A stretch of DNA of 64,000 nt from Streptomonospora litoralis (GTDB taxonomy: Bacteria > Actinomycetota > Actinomycetes > Streptosporangiales > Streptosporangiaceae), in contig NZ_CP036455.1 in the NCBI RefSeq assembly GCF_004323735.1, positions 3,529,101 to 3,593,100 on the forward strand. Reading direction: 5' to 3'. Under the pieces are notes generated by a model. The model made no database searches. It saw only the letters and a program-made list of their open reading frames with translations, and was not told the origin of the DNA. Both the position numbers and the translations under genes were made by a program. Positions 9,901 to 17,370 of the stretch are shown one piece after another (the stretch's first letter is position 1; every line of letters starts with the position of its first letter).

Positions 9901-10064
9901 CGCGCGGCGCGCTGCAGGCGTCGTTTCCGGTGGCCGGCGCGGCGGCGGTCGACCTGCTGGAGGAACCGATGGAGGCGGCGGCGCCGCTGGAGGCCGAAGG
10001 CGACCGCGTGGAGTTCGGGCTGCGCCCGTTCGAGATCCTCACGCTGCGCCTGACCCGCCGCTGA
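6918..10064 (+). CDS. Alpha-mannosidase, glycoside hydrolase family 38
   Basis: A 1048-residue hydrolase removing alpha-linked mannose. Domains in order are an N-terminal beta region, the GH38 catalytic barrel from about residue 255 with zinc-site signature VGHAHIDSAWLWPLRE, and LPDSFGYSAALPQL holding the expected nucleophile Asp374. A helical middle domain follows (HQFHDILPGSSI, about residues 583-594), then the long C-terminal beta-sandwich. No signal peptide or membrane segment is seen, so it is probably cytoplasmic. A longer upstream frame exists, but ATG 6918 has GGGAG at 6907-6911. A glycine/alanine-rich tandem-repeat insert and a second low-complexity stretch lie between the middle and C-terminal domains. 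Confidence 0.93.
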   Translation: MHDEHDQVDRRLTRVLGERLWPAVYSAAVPLAVESWDAPVGGVPAAEGVSAPFTAAALGQAWGPAWGTTWFRFTGRVPAEWAGRRVEAVIDLGFDPDRPGFCAEGLVHRPDGTPVKGLNPRNRWVRVAAPAHGGEEVDLRVEAAANPVILGPNGFAPTPLGDPATAGDEPLYRLRRAELAVFDPEVWALSLDAELLAQLMRELPEGSPRRARLRTALSRALDVLDATDPAATAAAAREQLAPVLADPAEASAHRVSAVGHAHIDSAWLWPLRETVRKVARTVANTTALMADHPDLVYAMSQAQQFAWLAESHPELFERVREHTAAGRFVPVGGMWVEADTNMPGGEALARQFTYGKRFFREELGTDTREVWLPDSFGYSAALPQLVRLSGSRWFLTQKLSWNQTNTFPHHSFWWEGIDGTRVFTHFPPVDTYNAELSGHELARAARGFREAGAASRSLVPFGHGDGGGGPTREMLVRAARTADLEGAPRVRVESPAEFFAAAEEEYGDAAPVWLGELYLELHRGTYTSQARTKQGNRRSEHLLREAELWAATAAVRTAQDGDGAYRYPYERLEELWKRVLLHQFHDILPGSSIAWVHREAAAAYADITAELADIADGARRVLAAGGGAAGGGGATGGGATGGRDAVTEAVTVFNACPHARGGVAAMGGRGRPGGEHAAHATQTGGASAPATASARAGGGHLLDNGLLQVAVDERGLVVSVVETATGREALAPDASANLLQLHRDVPNAWDAWDVDSFYRRSGADITAAEEVRVLSAGPGRAAVEVVRSFGASAARQVVALERGATRVDFTTEVDWHERERFLKAAFPLDVRAASVAAEIQFGHVHRPAHTNTSWDAARFECCAHRWVHAGEPGYGHALATASTYGHDVDRTVRGDGGTTTVLRLSLLRAPRFPDPEADQGRHVFSYALVPGAGIAEAVREGYRVNLPERAVPGGADVAPLVEVEGAGVVAESVKLADDRSGDVVVRLYEAHGARTRGALQASFPVAGAAAVDLLEEPMEAAAPLEAEGDRVEFGLRPFEILTLRLTRR
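8785..8845 (+). repeat. GGCGGCGGCGCGACC-type tandem repeat inside the alpha-mannosidase gene
   Basis: Short imperfect repeats of about 15 bases encode Gly-Gly-Gly-Ala-Thr-type units in a linker of the mannosidase. The frame is kept. Repeat number is a likely site of strain-to-strain variation. Confidence 0.7.
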
Positions 10065-10093
10065 GGTCACCCGTTCGATCCCGTACGGCGGTT

Positions 10094-10135
10094 GCGGACC
10101 CGGCAGTGCCCGGCACCCGTGCGGGTCGGGTCCGC
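10094..10135 (+). terminator. Stem-loop terminator candidate after the alpha-mannosidase gene
   Basis: GCGGACCCG (10094-10102) and CGGGTCCGC (10127-10135) are perfect 9-base arms. The loop itself holds an ACCCG-TG-CGGGT hairpin. It begins 30 bases after the stop at 10064 and separates this gene from the gluconate permease. Confidence 0.6.
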
Positions 10136-10195
10136 ATCCCGGCACCGCACCCCGCGGGTAACAATTCGCAACGGGGTGGATCACACGTTCTCACA

Positions 10196-10210
10196 AATGG
10201 TATTACCATT
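10196..10210. promoter_or_regulatory. Gluconate operator upstream of gntP
   Basis: AATGGTATTACCATT is a perfect palindrome with 7-base arms around one central base, 66 bases before the gntP start. Palindromes of this size are usual targets of FadR-type GntR regulators. A second copy matching at 12 of 15 positions lies in front of gntK and gntR (12615-12629), which strongly suggests common control by the GntR encoded nearby. Confidence 0.75.
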
Positions 10211-10276
10211 GCCGCCAGCATTCCTCCGGTGCACGTCACACCGCGCACCGGCCCGTCCCCATCCCCGGAGGATCCC

Positions 10277-11779
10277 GTGGAACCCATAGACCCCGCATAC
10301 GGCACGGTGCCGCTGCTGCTCATCGCGGCCGCGTCGATCGCCGTGCTCCTGGTGCTCGTGATCTGGGTGCGCCTGCACGCCTTCGTCGCACTCGTACTGG
10401 TCAGCCTGGGCGTAGCGCTCGCCACCCGCATCCCCCTGCCCGATGTCGTACCGACCATGCTCTACGGCTTCGCCGATACGCTTGCCAGCGTCGGCCTCCT
10501 CGTCGGCCTGGGCGTGATGATCGGCCGCCTGCTGGAAGTGACCGGCGGGGCCGGAGTCCTCGCCGGAGCGCTGATCAACACCTTCGGCGAACGGCGCGCC
10601 CCGCTGGCGCTGGGCGTCGCCTCGCTGATCTTCGGGTTCCCGATCTTCTTCGACGCGGGCCTGATCGTCATGCTGCCGATCGTCTTCAGCGTCGCGCGCC
10701 GCCTCGGCGGCTCCGTGCTGCTCTACGCCCTGCCCGCAGCGGGCGCCTTCGCCGTGATGCACGCCTTCGTGCCGCCCCACCCCGGCCCGGTGGCCGCCGC
10801 CGACCAGATCGGCGCCGACCTCGGCGTCACGCTGATCGTCGGCCTGATCCTGGCCGTGCCGACCTGGTACATCGGGAGCTACCTCTACTCCCTCTACGCC
10901 GGGCGCCGCTTCCACCTGCCGGTGCCCGCGGAGTTCGGCGCCGCCGACTCCAGCGAGGGCGGCCCCGAGGCCGACGCCGGCGGCTCCTCCGGGCAGGGCG
11001 GGGGCAAGCTGCCGGCCGAGGGCACCGCCACCCGCGCGGCGGCGGGCAAGGCTCCGGCGGGCACGGCCTCCGATGTGGCCACGACCGAGGGCGCCCCGGC
11101 GCTGCTGACGGTGCTGGGCATCCTGCTGCTGCCGATGCTGCTGATCTTCGCCAACACCGGCCTGAGCACGCTGGCCTCGACCGGGGCCGTACCCGAGGGC
11201 GCCGCCTGGGTGCAGGGGCTCATCCTGATCGGCCAGACCCCGATCGCGCTGCTGATCACCACGCTGGTGGCCATGGTCGCGCTGGCACCGGGCCGGTTCT
11301 CCCGCAAGTACGTGGAGAAGCTGGCCAACGACTCGCTGGGCCCGGTCTGCGCCATCATCCTCATCACCGGCGCCGGCGGCATGTTCGGCGGGGTGCTGGA
11401 GATCAGCGGCGTCGGCGAGGCGCTGGCCTCCAGCCTGGAGAACACCGGGATGCCGGTGATCCTGGCGGCGTTCGTGATCGCCGCGGCGCTGCGGGTGGCA
11501 CAGGGCTCGGCGACGGTCGCGCTGACCACCGCGGCCGCACTGGTCGCCCCGCTCGTCGCCGCCTCGCCGGGGCTGAGCACCATCGACCTGTCGCTGGTCG
11601 TCATCGCGATCGCCTGCGGCTCCACCGTGCTCTCCCACGTCAACGACTCCGGGTTCTGGCTGGTGGGCCGCTTCCTGGGGATGGACACCAAGACGACGCT
11701 GCGCACCTGGACGGTGATGGAGACGCTGATCGGCACGGTCGGGTTCGTGCTGGCGGCGCTGGCCAGCCTGGTGGTGTAG
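10277..11779 (+). CDS. gntP: Gluconate permease, GntP family
   Basis: A 500-residue integral membrane symporter for gluconate with about a dozen hydrophobic segments over its length. GntP-family landmarks are the glycine-rich GLLVGLGVMIGRLLEVTGGA region, FGFPIFFDAGLIVMLPI, HAFVPPHPGPVAAA and, near the end, VLSHVNDSGFWLVGRFLGM. A hydrophilic loop of about 60 residues rich in Gly, Ser and Ala separates the two halves (about residues 215-275). GTG 10277 was chosen because GGAGGAT precedes it; the frame is open far upstream but without family similarity. Its promoter region holds the operator at 10196-10210. Confidence 0.92.
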   Translation: MEPIDPAYGTVPLLLIAAASIAVLLVLVIWVRLHAFVALVLVSLGVALATRIPLPDVVPTMLYGFADTLASVGLLVGLGVMIGRLLEVTGGAGVLAGALINTFGERRAPLALGVASLIFGFPIFFDAGLIVMLPIVFSVARRLGGSVLLYALPAAGAFAVMHAFVPPHPGPVAAADQIGADLGVTLIVGLILAVPTWYIGSYLYSLYAGRRFHLPVPAEFGAADSSEGGPEADAGGSSGQGGGKLPAEGTATRAAAGKAPAGTASDVATTEGAPALLTVLGILLLPMLLIFANTGLSTLASTGAVPEGAAWVQGLILIGQTPIALLITTLVAMVALAPGRFSRKYVEKLANDSLGPVCAIILITGAGGMFGGVLEISGVGEALASSLENTGMPVILAAFVIAAALRVAQGSATVALTTAAALVAPLVAASPGLSTIDLSLVVIAIACGSTVLSHVNDSGFWLVGRFLGMDTKTTLRTWTVMETLIGTVGFVLAALASLVV

Positions 11780-11783
11780 GGGG

Positions 11784-11815
11784 CCGCCCGCGACCCCGGG
11801 CGCGGGGGCGGGCGG
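11784..11815. terminator. Bidirectional stem-loop between convergent gntP and gntR
   Basis: CCGCCCGC (11784-11791) pairs with GCGGGCGG (11808-11815) around a GC-rich loop. It fills the 43-base gap between the convergent stops, so it can serve both genes. Confidence 0.6.
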
Positions 11816-11822
11816 TCCGGAC

Positions 11823-12551
11823 TCAGCAGCCGGGCCGCCGCCCCGTGCCCTCCTCGTCGTCCAGGGCCGCGACGACTTCGTCGACGATCGCGCGCATGGC
11901 GGCCTGGGCCACGTCGGCCAGGCCGCCACCCACCGCTTCGGCCACGTGGGAGTGCAGGCGCAGCGCCTCGGGGCGGGGCCGGTTGGGCATGAGATCGTAT
12001 TCGGTGCGGCCGGTGAGCACCTCGGCCACAACTCCGGTCAGCCCCGCGAACATCCCGTTGCCCGACATCTGCAGGATGCGCCGGTGGAACTCGATGTCCA
12101 GGCGCAGGAACGCCTCCAGGTCGCCGCGCCGCCCGGTGTCGGCCATCCGCTCGTTCAGCTCGACCAGGGCGGCGCGCTCGTCGGCATCGGCGCGTCGGGC
12201 GGCGAAGGCCGCCGCGGGAGGCTCCACGGCGGCGCGCAGCTCGGTCAGGGACCGCAACTGCTCGATGCGCCGCGGCCCGGCCAGCTGCCAGCGGATGAGC
12301 TGGGGGTCGTAGACGCTCCACTCAGCGGGGGGACGCACCCGCACACCGGTGCGCGGACGGCTGACCACCAGGTGCATCGACTCCAGAACCCGCACGGCCT
12401 CGCGCGCGACGGTTCGGGACACCCCGTAGCGCTGGGCCAGACTGTCCAGGGTAAGAACGGCCCCGGGCTCGTATTCGCCCGCGGCGATGGCGGGCCCCAC
12501 GTCCGCAAGGACGCGGTTGTGCAGGGTCCGGTGGTCGGGGGCGGCGCTCAT
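11823..12551 (-). CDS. gntR: GntR-family regulator, FadR/FCD subfamily, probable gluconate repressor
   Basis: A 242-residue regulator. The winged helix at about residues 12-75 includes LTLDSLAQRYGVSRTVAREAVRVLESMHLV. The FCD all-helical effector domain (about residues 95-230) has the metal/ligand-type D...H...H pattern (RLDIEFHRRIL, LHSHVAEAV). ATG 12551 is preceded by GAAGGAGACC. It is flanked by gntP (convergent) and gntK (divergent) and by two matching palindromes in front of those genes. It therefore most likely represses both and is relieved by gluconate or a phosphorylated product. Confidence 0.9.
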   Translation of the reverse strand: MSAAPDHRTLHNRVLADVGPAIAAGEYEPGAVLTLDSLAQRYGVSRTVAREAVRVLESMHLVVSRPRTGVRVRPPAEWSVYDPQLIRWQLAGPRRIEQLRSLTELRAAVEPPAAAFAARRADADERAALVELNERMADTGRRGDLEAFLRLDIEFHRRILQMSGNGMFAGLTGVVAEVLTGRTEYDLMPNRPRPEALRLHSHVAEAVGGGLADVAQAAMRAIVDEVVAALDDEEGTGRRPGC

Positions 12552-12614
12552 CGGTCTCCTTCGGCCCTGCAGCCGGCGGAACCGCCCGGGGCGGTCGCCG
12601 CACAGCGGAACTTC

Positions 12615-12629
12615 ATTGGTATCACTATT
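12615..12629. promoter_or_regulatory. Gluconate operator between gntR and gntK
   Basis: ATTGGTATCACTATT matches the perfect gntP palindrome at 12 of 15 positions. It lies 63 bases from both the gntR and gntK starts, so one bound regulator could control both divergent promoters. Confidence 0.7.
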
Positions 12630-12677
12630 AAAGCGCGCACCGGGCGCGTTCACACATCCGCACAGATGGAGCAACGA

Positions 12678-13214
12678 ATGCAACACGGCACGCACTTCGT
12701 GGTCATGGGAGTCTCGGGCACGGGCAAGAGCACCGTGGCCGAGCCCGTCGCCGAGCGCATGGGGCTGGCCTTCGCCGAGGCCGACGACTTCCACCCCGAG
12801 GCCAACGTCGCCAAGATGTCGGCCGGGACCGCGCTGACCGACGACGACCGCCGACCGTGGCTGGAGTCGCTCGCGGAATGGATCGGCGAGCACGACCGCC
12901 GCGGGGAGTCGACCATAATGGCCTGCTCGGCGCTCAAGCGCGCCTACCGCGACGTGCTGCGCTCATCCGCCCCCGATGTCCGCTTCCTCCACCTGGACGG
13001 TTCCACCGAGCTCATCGCCGAGCGGCTGCGCGAGCGCAAGGGCCATTTCATGCCCGAGACGCTGCTGCGCTCGCAGAAGTCCACCCTGGAGCCCCTGGGC
13101 GACGACGAACCGGGCGCCACGCTCGACATCACTCCTCCTGCGGAGGAGACCATCGAGCGCGCCGCCCGGATCGCGGCCGCCGCGCTGGGCTACGAACAGG
13201 ACTCGCTGAGCTAG
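12678..13214 (+). CDS. gntK: Gluconokinase
   Basis: A 178-residue thermoresistant-type gluconokinase producing 6-phosphogluconate from gluconate and ATP. The P-loop GVSGTGKS is at residues 11-18, followed by EADDFHPEANVAKMSAGTAL, CSALKRAYRD and the lid-like RKGHFMPETLLRSQ segment. ATG 12678 has GGAG six bases ahead; an in-frame ATG 12 bases upstream is possible but worse placed. It is divergent from gntR and belongs to the same regulon as gntP. Confidence 0.93.
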   Translation: MQHGTHFVVMGVSGTGKSTVAEPVAERMGLAFAEADDFHPEANVAKMSAGTALTDDDRRPWLESLAEWIGEHDRRGESTIMACSALKRAYRDVLRSSAPDVRFLHLDGSTELIAERLRERKGHFMPETLLRSQKSTLEPLGDDEPGATLDITPPAEETIERAARIAAAALGYEQDSLS

Positions 13215-13250
13215 CCCCTAGCTGGGCCGGCCGCGGTGGCCGTCTCGGTG

Positions 13251-14126
13251 TCAGGTGTCGGCGGTTTCCATGTGTCCCATGCGGATCGAGACCTCCATGG
13301 CGGCCCTGCAGACCGCCTCGCCGATGGCGGGGAGCTTGTCCTCCTCCATCCGGTAGGAGGGACCCGACGCGCTGAGGGCGGCGATGACCTCGCCGGTGAG
13401 GCCACGGATCGGCGCCGCGACCGCGTTGAGACCCACCTCCAGCTCCTCCACGGCCGTGGCGAAGCCGCGTTCGAGGATCTCGTCGATCTCGGCGCGGAGG
13501 GTGTCGGGATCGGTGAGGGTGTGGGGGGTGAGCTGCTCCAGGCGTCCCCGCAGCACCCGACGCTGGTCGGGGACGCGCATGTGGGCCAGCAGCGCTTTGC
13601 CGGTGGAGGTCGTGTGCAGGGGGTTCTGCCGGCCGATCCAGTTCTGGCTGACGATCGCCGATGCACCGCGGACCTGGTCGATGTTGACGACCATGTCGCC
13701 GCTGGGTATGGCGATGTTCACCGTCTCGCCGAGTTCAGCGGCGAGGTCCTCGCAGACCCGCCGACTCTGCTGGGTCAGATCCAGCCCGGCCGCCATGGTG
13801 CCGGCCAGCCGGATGATGCCGAAGCCGAGCTGGTACTTGCCCCGCAGCCCCGGCTGCTCGACGAGGCCGCGCCGCTCCAGGGCCCCGACAAGCCGGAACG
13901 CCGTGGACTTGTGCACGCCGAGTTCGGCCGCGATCTCGGTGACCCCGGCCTCGCCGTGCTGAGCGAGTATCTCCAGAACAGTGATCGCCCTGTCGACCGA
14001 TTGGACGGGGGCGCCGTTGCCACCCGACCCCTTGGCCGACTCTGCTTCACCGCCCGACCCCCGCTCGATCCGGTCCGGACCAAGGGTACTTTGACTCTTT
14101 CCTGCGCGGTGGTCGTTGGAAGCCAT
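13251..14126 (-). CDS. IclR-family transcriptional regulator
   Basis: A 291-residue regulator: an acidic/glycine-rich N-terminal tail, a winged-helix domain (SVDRAITVLEILA...VTEIAAELGVHKSTAFRLVGALERRGLVEQ, about residues 42-92), then an IclR effector domain containing TGKALLAHM, AAPIRGLTGEVIAALSASGPS and the typical helical end. ATG 14126 is preferred; a GTG at 14168 in the same frame is also possible, and neither has a strong ribosome binding site. It converges with gntK (36-base gap). Its target is not clear from the neighbours. Confidence 0.85.
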   Translation of the reverse strand: MASNDHRAGKSQSTLGPDRIERGSGGEAESAKGSGGNGAPVQSVDRAITVLEILAQHGEAGVTEIAAELGVHKSTAFRLVGALERRGLVEQPGLRGKYQLGFGIIRLAGTMAAGLDLTQQSRRVCEDLAAELGETVNIAIPSGDMVVNIDQVRGASAIVSQNWIGRQNPLHTTSTGKALLAHMRVPDQRRVLRGRLEQLTPHTLTDPDTLRAEIDEILERGFATAVEELEVGLNAVAAPIRGLTGEVIAALSASGPSYRMEEDKLPAIGEAVCRAAMEVSIRMGHMETADT

Positions 14127-14336
14127 GCACCCCACGATAGTGGTCGAACCTGGACACTCCCTGGACACGCCCGACCGACCAGTCGTTTTCGCAGGTCAGA
14201 AGATTACACAAGCTCAACTCGGGCCCCGGGTGGAGCACCGGTGCCCGCCGTGCGGGGATGCCGCGCGGGGAACCGCGGCACCGCCGGAGGCGTCGAACGC
14301 CGCAGACGCGGCCCGCACCCGACGGAAGGAACGCCC

Positions 14337-14576
14337 ATGGCCTATCCCCCGACCTCCTCCCCCAACCCCGGCGGCGCACTGGCGGCGGGTATCGGCATGA
14401 CCCTGTGCTGCAATCTGGTCTGCGGTATCCTCACCATCGTCTTCGCGGCGGTGGCGATGTCCCAGCACGACCCCCACGACCAGGACCGCTTCGTCCGCTA
14501 CGCGTGGACCTCCTTCTGGATCGGCCTGGCTCTCGGCGTCGTCGGCTGGCTGATCGTCTTCGGCGCCTATTCGTAG
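14337..14576 (+). CDS. Small two-helix membrane protein, dispanin/CD225-like
   Basis: A 79-residue protein with a proline-rich N-terminal tail, a first hydrophobic segment ending in GILTIVFAAVAMSQ, a short charged loop (HDPHDQDRFVRYA) and a second segment (TSFWIGLALGVVGWLIVF). This layout, with the paired Cys before the first helix exit, resembles bacterial CD225/dispanin proteins, whose role is largely unknown. ATG 14337 follows GGAAGGA at ideal spacing, so translation is likely. It is divergent from the IclR gene and has no obvious partner. Confidence 0.75.
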   Translation: MAYPPTSSPNPGGALAAGIGMTLCCNLVCGILTIVFAAVAMSQHDPHDQDRFVRYAWTSFWIGLALGVVGWLIVFGAYS

Positions 14577-14784
14577 CCGCCGCGCCTCGCGCGCCCGCGA
14601 GGCCGTGCTCTGCACCCGCCGCCCGGCCGCCGGGGTTCTCTCCCCGATGACGGCGCCGATCCCGCTCGCCGCTCCCCCGGCCGGAACCCTCTCCAGGCGT
14701 CTCGGCCACCCCGAGCCGAGCGGCGAACGGCGGCGCGCCCGCACCGGGGCACCCCGACCACGCTCTCCCACCACGCAGCGGTGC

Positions 14785-15750
14785 TCAGCCGCGGCTGGAG
14801 AGCCGCGGCTCCGGGACCAGGCCCGCGCTGTCAGCTTCCGCCGGGAGAACGGCGTCCAGGCGCTGCTGCAGCGGCACCGTCCGGGCGAAAGCGGCCAACT
14901 CGGCGGCCAGTAGCGGTTCGGGTCGGCGGTCGGCGATCGCCAGGGCGACACCGCTGGGGTCGGCGCTCTCGGCCATCGGAACCGCGCGCAGACCCTCGGG
15001 CAGCCCGTCCGGGCTCAGCCACGCGTGCGTGACCACGGCGCACCCGCCGCCCCGGCCGAGGTGCTCGCAAAGGGCGGGCACGGAGTCGACCTCCACCCGC
15101 ACCGCCGGGTCCTCGCCGGTGGCCGCGGCGACGGCGTCGGACACGCGCGGCCAGAGCGGGTCGGGCAGCAGCCGGCACAGCGGAACGTGGGCGAGTTCGT
15201 CCCACTGCACCGCGGTCCGGTCGGCGAAGCGTCCGCTGTCGGCGGTCAGCAGCAGGGACCGCTCACGGTAGAGCACGGCGCGACCGCGGGTGCGCGACGG
15301 ATCCAGCGGTGTGCGCACCGTGCCGCAGTCCAGGGCGCCGTCGGCGATCCCCCGTCGGATGTCTCCGGCGGGCATGCTGCGCACGCTCAGCGCCACGCGC
15401 GGGTTGCGGGCGCCGAAGGGGGCCGCGACGTGTGCGAACGCGGTCGCCGCCTCGGGAAGGACACCGACGCGCAGGGTGCCGATGCGGCCTTCGCGCACGG
15501 TATCGACCTCGGCGGTCAGGTTGTCGCGCTCGGCGAGGATCCGGGTGGCCCAGCCCAGCACGCGTTCGCCCTCGGGGGTGAAGCCCTCGAAGCGGTGGCC
15601 GCGCCGGACGATGGGCACGCCCAGTTCGGACTCCAGCTTGCGGATGCCGGCGGAGAGTGCCGGCTGGGAGACGTGGCAGGCGAGGGCCGCCCGTGCGAAG
15701 TGCCGCTCGCGCGCCAGGGCGACGAGGTACTCGAATTGCCGGATCAGCAC
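14785..15750 (-). CDS. LysR-family transcriptional regulator
   Basis: A 321-residue regulator with a normal LysR layout: helix-turn-helix at about residues 2-60 (RQFEYLVALARERHFARAA...VSQPALSAGIRKLESELG) and a two-lobe substrate domain from about residue 90. GTG 15750 was chosen because it begins the conserved first helix; the same frame is open for another 55 codons but without family character. The gene stands alone. A palindrome at 15898-15916 upstream may be its own operator. The target and inducer cannot be inferred. Confidence 0.88.
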   Translation of the reverse strand: MLIRQFEYLVALARERHFARAALACHVSQPALSAGIRKLESELGVPIVRRGHRFEGFTPEGERVLGWATRILAERDNLTAEVDTVREGRIGTLRVGVLPEAATAFAHVAAPFGARNPRVALSVRSMPAGDIRRGIADGALDCGTVRTPLDPSRTRGRAVLYRERSLLLTADSGRFADRTAVQWDELAHVPLCRLLPDPLWPRVSDAVAAATGEDPAVRVEVDSVPALCEHLGRGGGCAVVTHAWLSPDGLPEGLRAVPMAESADPSGVALAIADRRPEPLLAAELAAFARTVPLQQRLDAVLPAEADSAGLVPEPRLSSRG

Positions 15751-16203
15751 GCCGTTCCCCAACCCCTGCGATGTCGACCGGGGCCGGACCCAGGGGTTGT
15801 CCGGCCCCGGCGCCGGCGAGGCCGCCGGGGCCTGGAACGGTCCCGGCGCCATACGCGCCATCGCTACCCCTCCGCACGGGAGAGGACGAACATTCATTGT
15901 GGTGTCTTGGACCACACTCGCGCCAGCCTTGGCGGAAAATTCCCGTGCTCGTCACGCGCCGAGCGGCCGTCGGCACGCCCGGCTCCCCCGCGCCGGCCAT
16001 GCGGCGCCCGCGGACGCGTCGGCGCGGACGGATCCGCACCGTGTCTCGGCGCCGAAGCCGCGGCCCGGGAAGGAGCCGCGCGACGGCCGCCGCACGGCGG
16101 GGTCGACGGGCCACTCGCGACGTGTGCGCTTCGGCCTGCACGAGGTGGGAGCCCCGCCCCTCGGGGCCGGCGAACGCCGCGGCGCGAGGGGCGTCACCGG
16201 CGC
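15751..16203. other. Intergenic interval upstream of the LysR gene
   Basis: 453 bases with no convincing gene. The only clear structure is the inverted repeat at 15898-15916. The remaining frames show no ribosome binding site or family similarity. Confidence 0.5.
15898..15916. promoter_or_regulatory. Candidate LysR-type operator
   Basis: TGTGGT and ACCACA are perfect 6-base arms separated by 7 bases, ending in T and A as in the T-N11-A pattern of LysR sites. It lies about 150 bases upstream of the LysR gene start, so autoregulation is plausible. Confidence 0.45.
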
Positions 16204-16926
16204 TCAGAGCTCGGCGGGCTCCTCCGCCGGCTCCGCGGCGGACTCGCCGTCGGCGGCCTGCTCGTGGTAGGCGACGCGAGTGGCCTCGGTGTGCTCGCGC
16301 ATCAGAGCGGCCGCGCGGTCCTGGTCGCCGGACTCGATGGCCTCGATGATGGCCGCGTGCTCCTCCCACGATTCGCGGCCGCGCCGCTGCACGACCAACC
16401 CGTGGTACCAGCGCACCCGCCGCGCCACCTGGCCGGCGAGTCCGGCCAGGACCTCGTTGCCGGCGAGTTCGACGATGCGGTGGTGCAGTTCCGCATTGCT
16501 GTCGACCATCGCGTCGGTGTCGCCGCGCTCCAGCCCGTCCATACCGGCACGCCACAGCTCCCGGAGCCGCTCGACGCCTTCGGGCGAGGCCGCGCCTGCG
16601 GCGAGCCTGGCCGCCTCGGTCTCCAGCAGTGAGCGGACGGCCAGCAGCTGGTCCGCCTCGCTTTCGCTGGGCTGGTGCACGAACGCGCCGTAGCCGGGGC
16701 GCAGGTCCACCCAGCCCTCGTTGCTGAGCCGCTGCAGCGCCTCGCGGACCGGCTGGCGGGAGACGCCGAGCTGCTCGGCGAGCTCGTTCTCGACCAGGTG
16801 GCGCCCGGGGGGCAGCCGCCGCCGCGTGATCAGCTCCAGCAGCGTGTCGTAGACGCTGTCGCGCAGCGGTGCGGGGCGCTGCACCGGATTGGCCAGCACA
16901 CTCTTGTCGAAGTGGGACGAGGTCAT
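16204..16926 (-). CDS. GntR-family regulator, FCD subfamily
   Basis: A 240-residue regulator. The winged helix (about residues 20-85) contains LRDSVYDTLLELITRRRLPPG and ELAEQLGVSRQPVREALQRLSNEGWV. The FCD domain follows, with NAELHHRIVELAGN and HAAIIEAIESGD. The C-terminus is acidic. ATG 16926 is the first Met before the conserved helix but has only a weak GGAC ribosome binding site. No transporter or enzyme gene adjoins it, so its regulon is unknown. Confidence 0.85.
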   Translation of the reverse strand: MTSSHFDKSVLANPVQRPAPLRDSVYDTLLELITRRRLPPGRHLVENELAEQLGVSRQPVREALQRLSNEGWVDLRPGYGAFVHQPSESEADQLLAVRSLLETEAARLAAGAASPEGVERLRELWRAGMDGLERGDTDAMVDSNAELHHRIVELAGNEVLAGLAGQVARRVRWYHGLVVQRRGRESWEEHAAIIEAIESGDQDRAAALMREHTEATRVAYHEQAADGESAAEPAEEPAEL

Positions 16927-17354
16927 AGGTCCGCGGCTTTCGTCGGCTGCGAGTCGGAGCCCTTGCGAGTACGGGATCGGCGGTTCCGAGTCTAGGCCAG
17001 GAGTGGACGCCGCCACGCCCGAGCGGGCCCGCGTGCCACGCTCCGGCGCGGGCCGGCGTAGGCGGATACGGGACTCGCAAGCCGCGGCGCCGCCGCGGCG
17101 AGGCGACGGTTCGACGGCTGCGCCCGGATACCGTGCGTGTTCGGCGGCGCCCTACGCCGCGGCCGCCGGGTCGACGGCGGGATCCGGGCACCGATCGGAC
17201 GGCGGTGGCCACGGCCGTGGCCAACGGAACCCGCCGGGCCGCCGCCGGTGAGCGCGCGCACCGCGGCCGGTGCGACCGGGGGCAGGCAGCCTCCGGGGCC
17301 CGCCCGACACAGGGAACCGCCCAGCGGCCACCGCGCCACGGCCACCACCGCGGC
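16927..17354. other. Intergenic interval between GntR/FCD and moeA-like genes
   Basis: About 430 bases without a supported gene. A 9-base inverted repeat, CTTGCGAGT (16962-16970) and ACTCGCAAG (17073-17081), is present but widely spaced. Nothing else stands out. Confidence 0.45.
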
Positions 17355-17370
17355 GCCCCGTCAACGGGGC
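17355..17370 (-). terminator. Hairpin enclosing the moeA stop codon
   Basis: GCCCCGT (17355-17361) and ACGGGGC (17364-17370) are perfect 7-base arms with only two bases between them. The moeA stop codon (17361-17363) lies at the tip. A stem this tight at a stop codon may act as terminator or slow the ribosome. Confidence 0.45.

Noticed and set aside
6759-10184. 1141-codon minus-strand frame opposite the alpha-mannosidase
   Set aside because: The plus-strand frame carries the full GH38 protein. The minus frame is rich in Arg, Gly and His with no domain.
16962-17081. Inverted repeat CTTGCGAGT ... ACTCGCAAG upstream of the GntR/FCD gene
   Set aside because: The arms are about 100 bases apart and only nine bases long, so chance cannot be excluded. 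Kept only as a note in the gap entry.
15263-17224. 653-codon minus-strand frame across the LysR, intergenic and GntR regions
   Set aside because: It crosses two genuine regulators in another frame and reads as Arg/Pro/Gly-rich filler, typical of high-G+C shadows.
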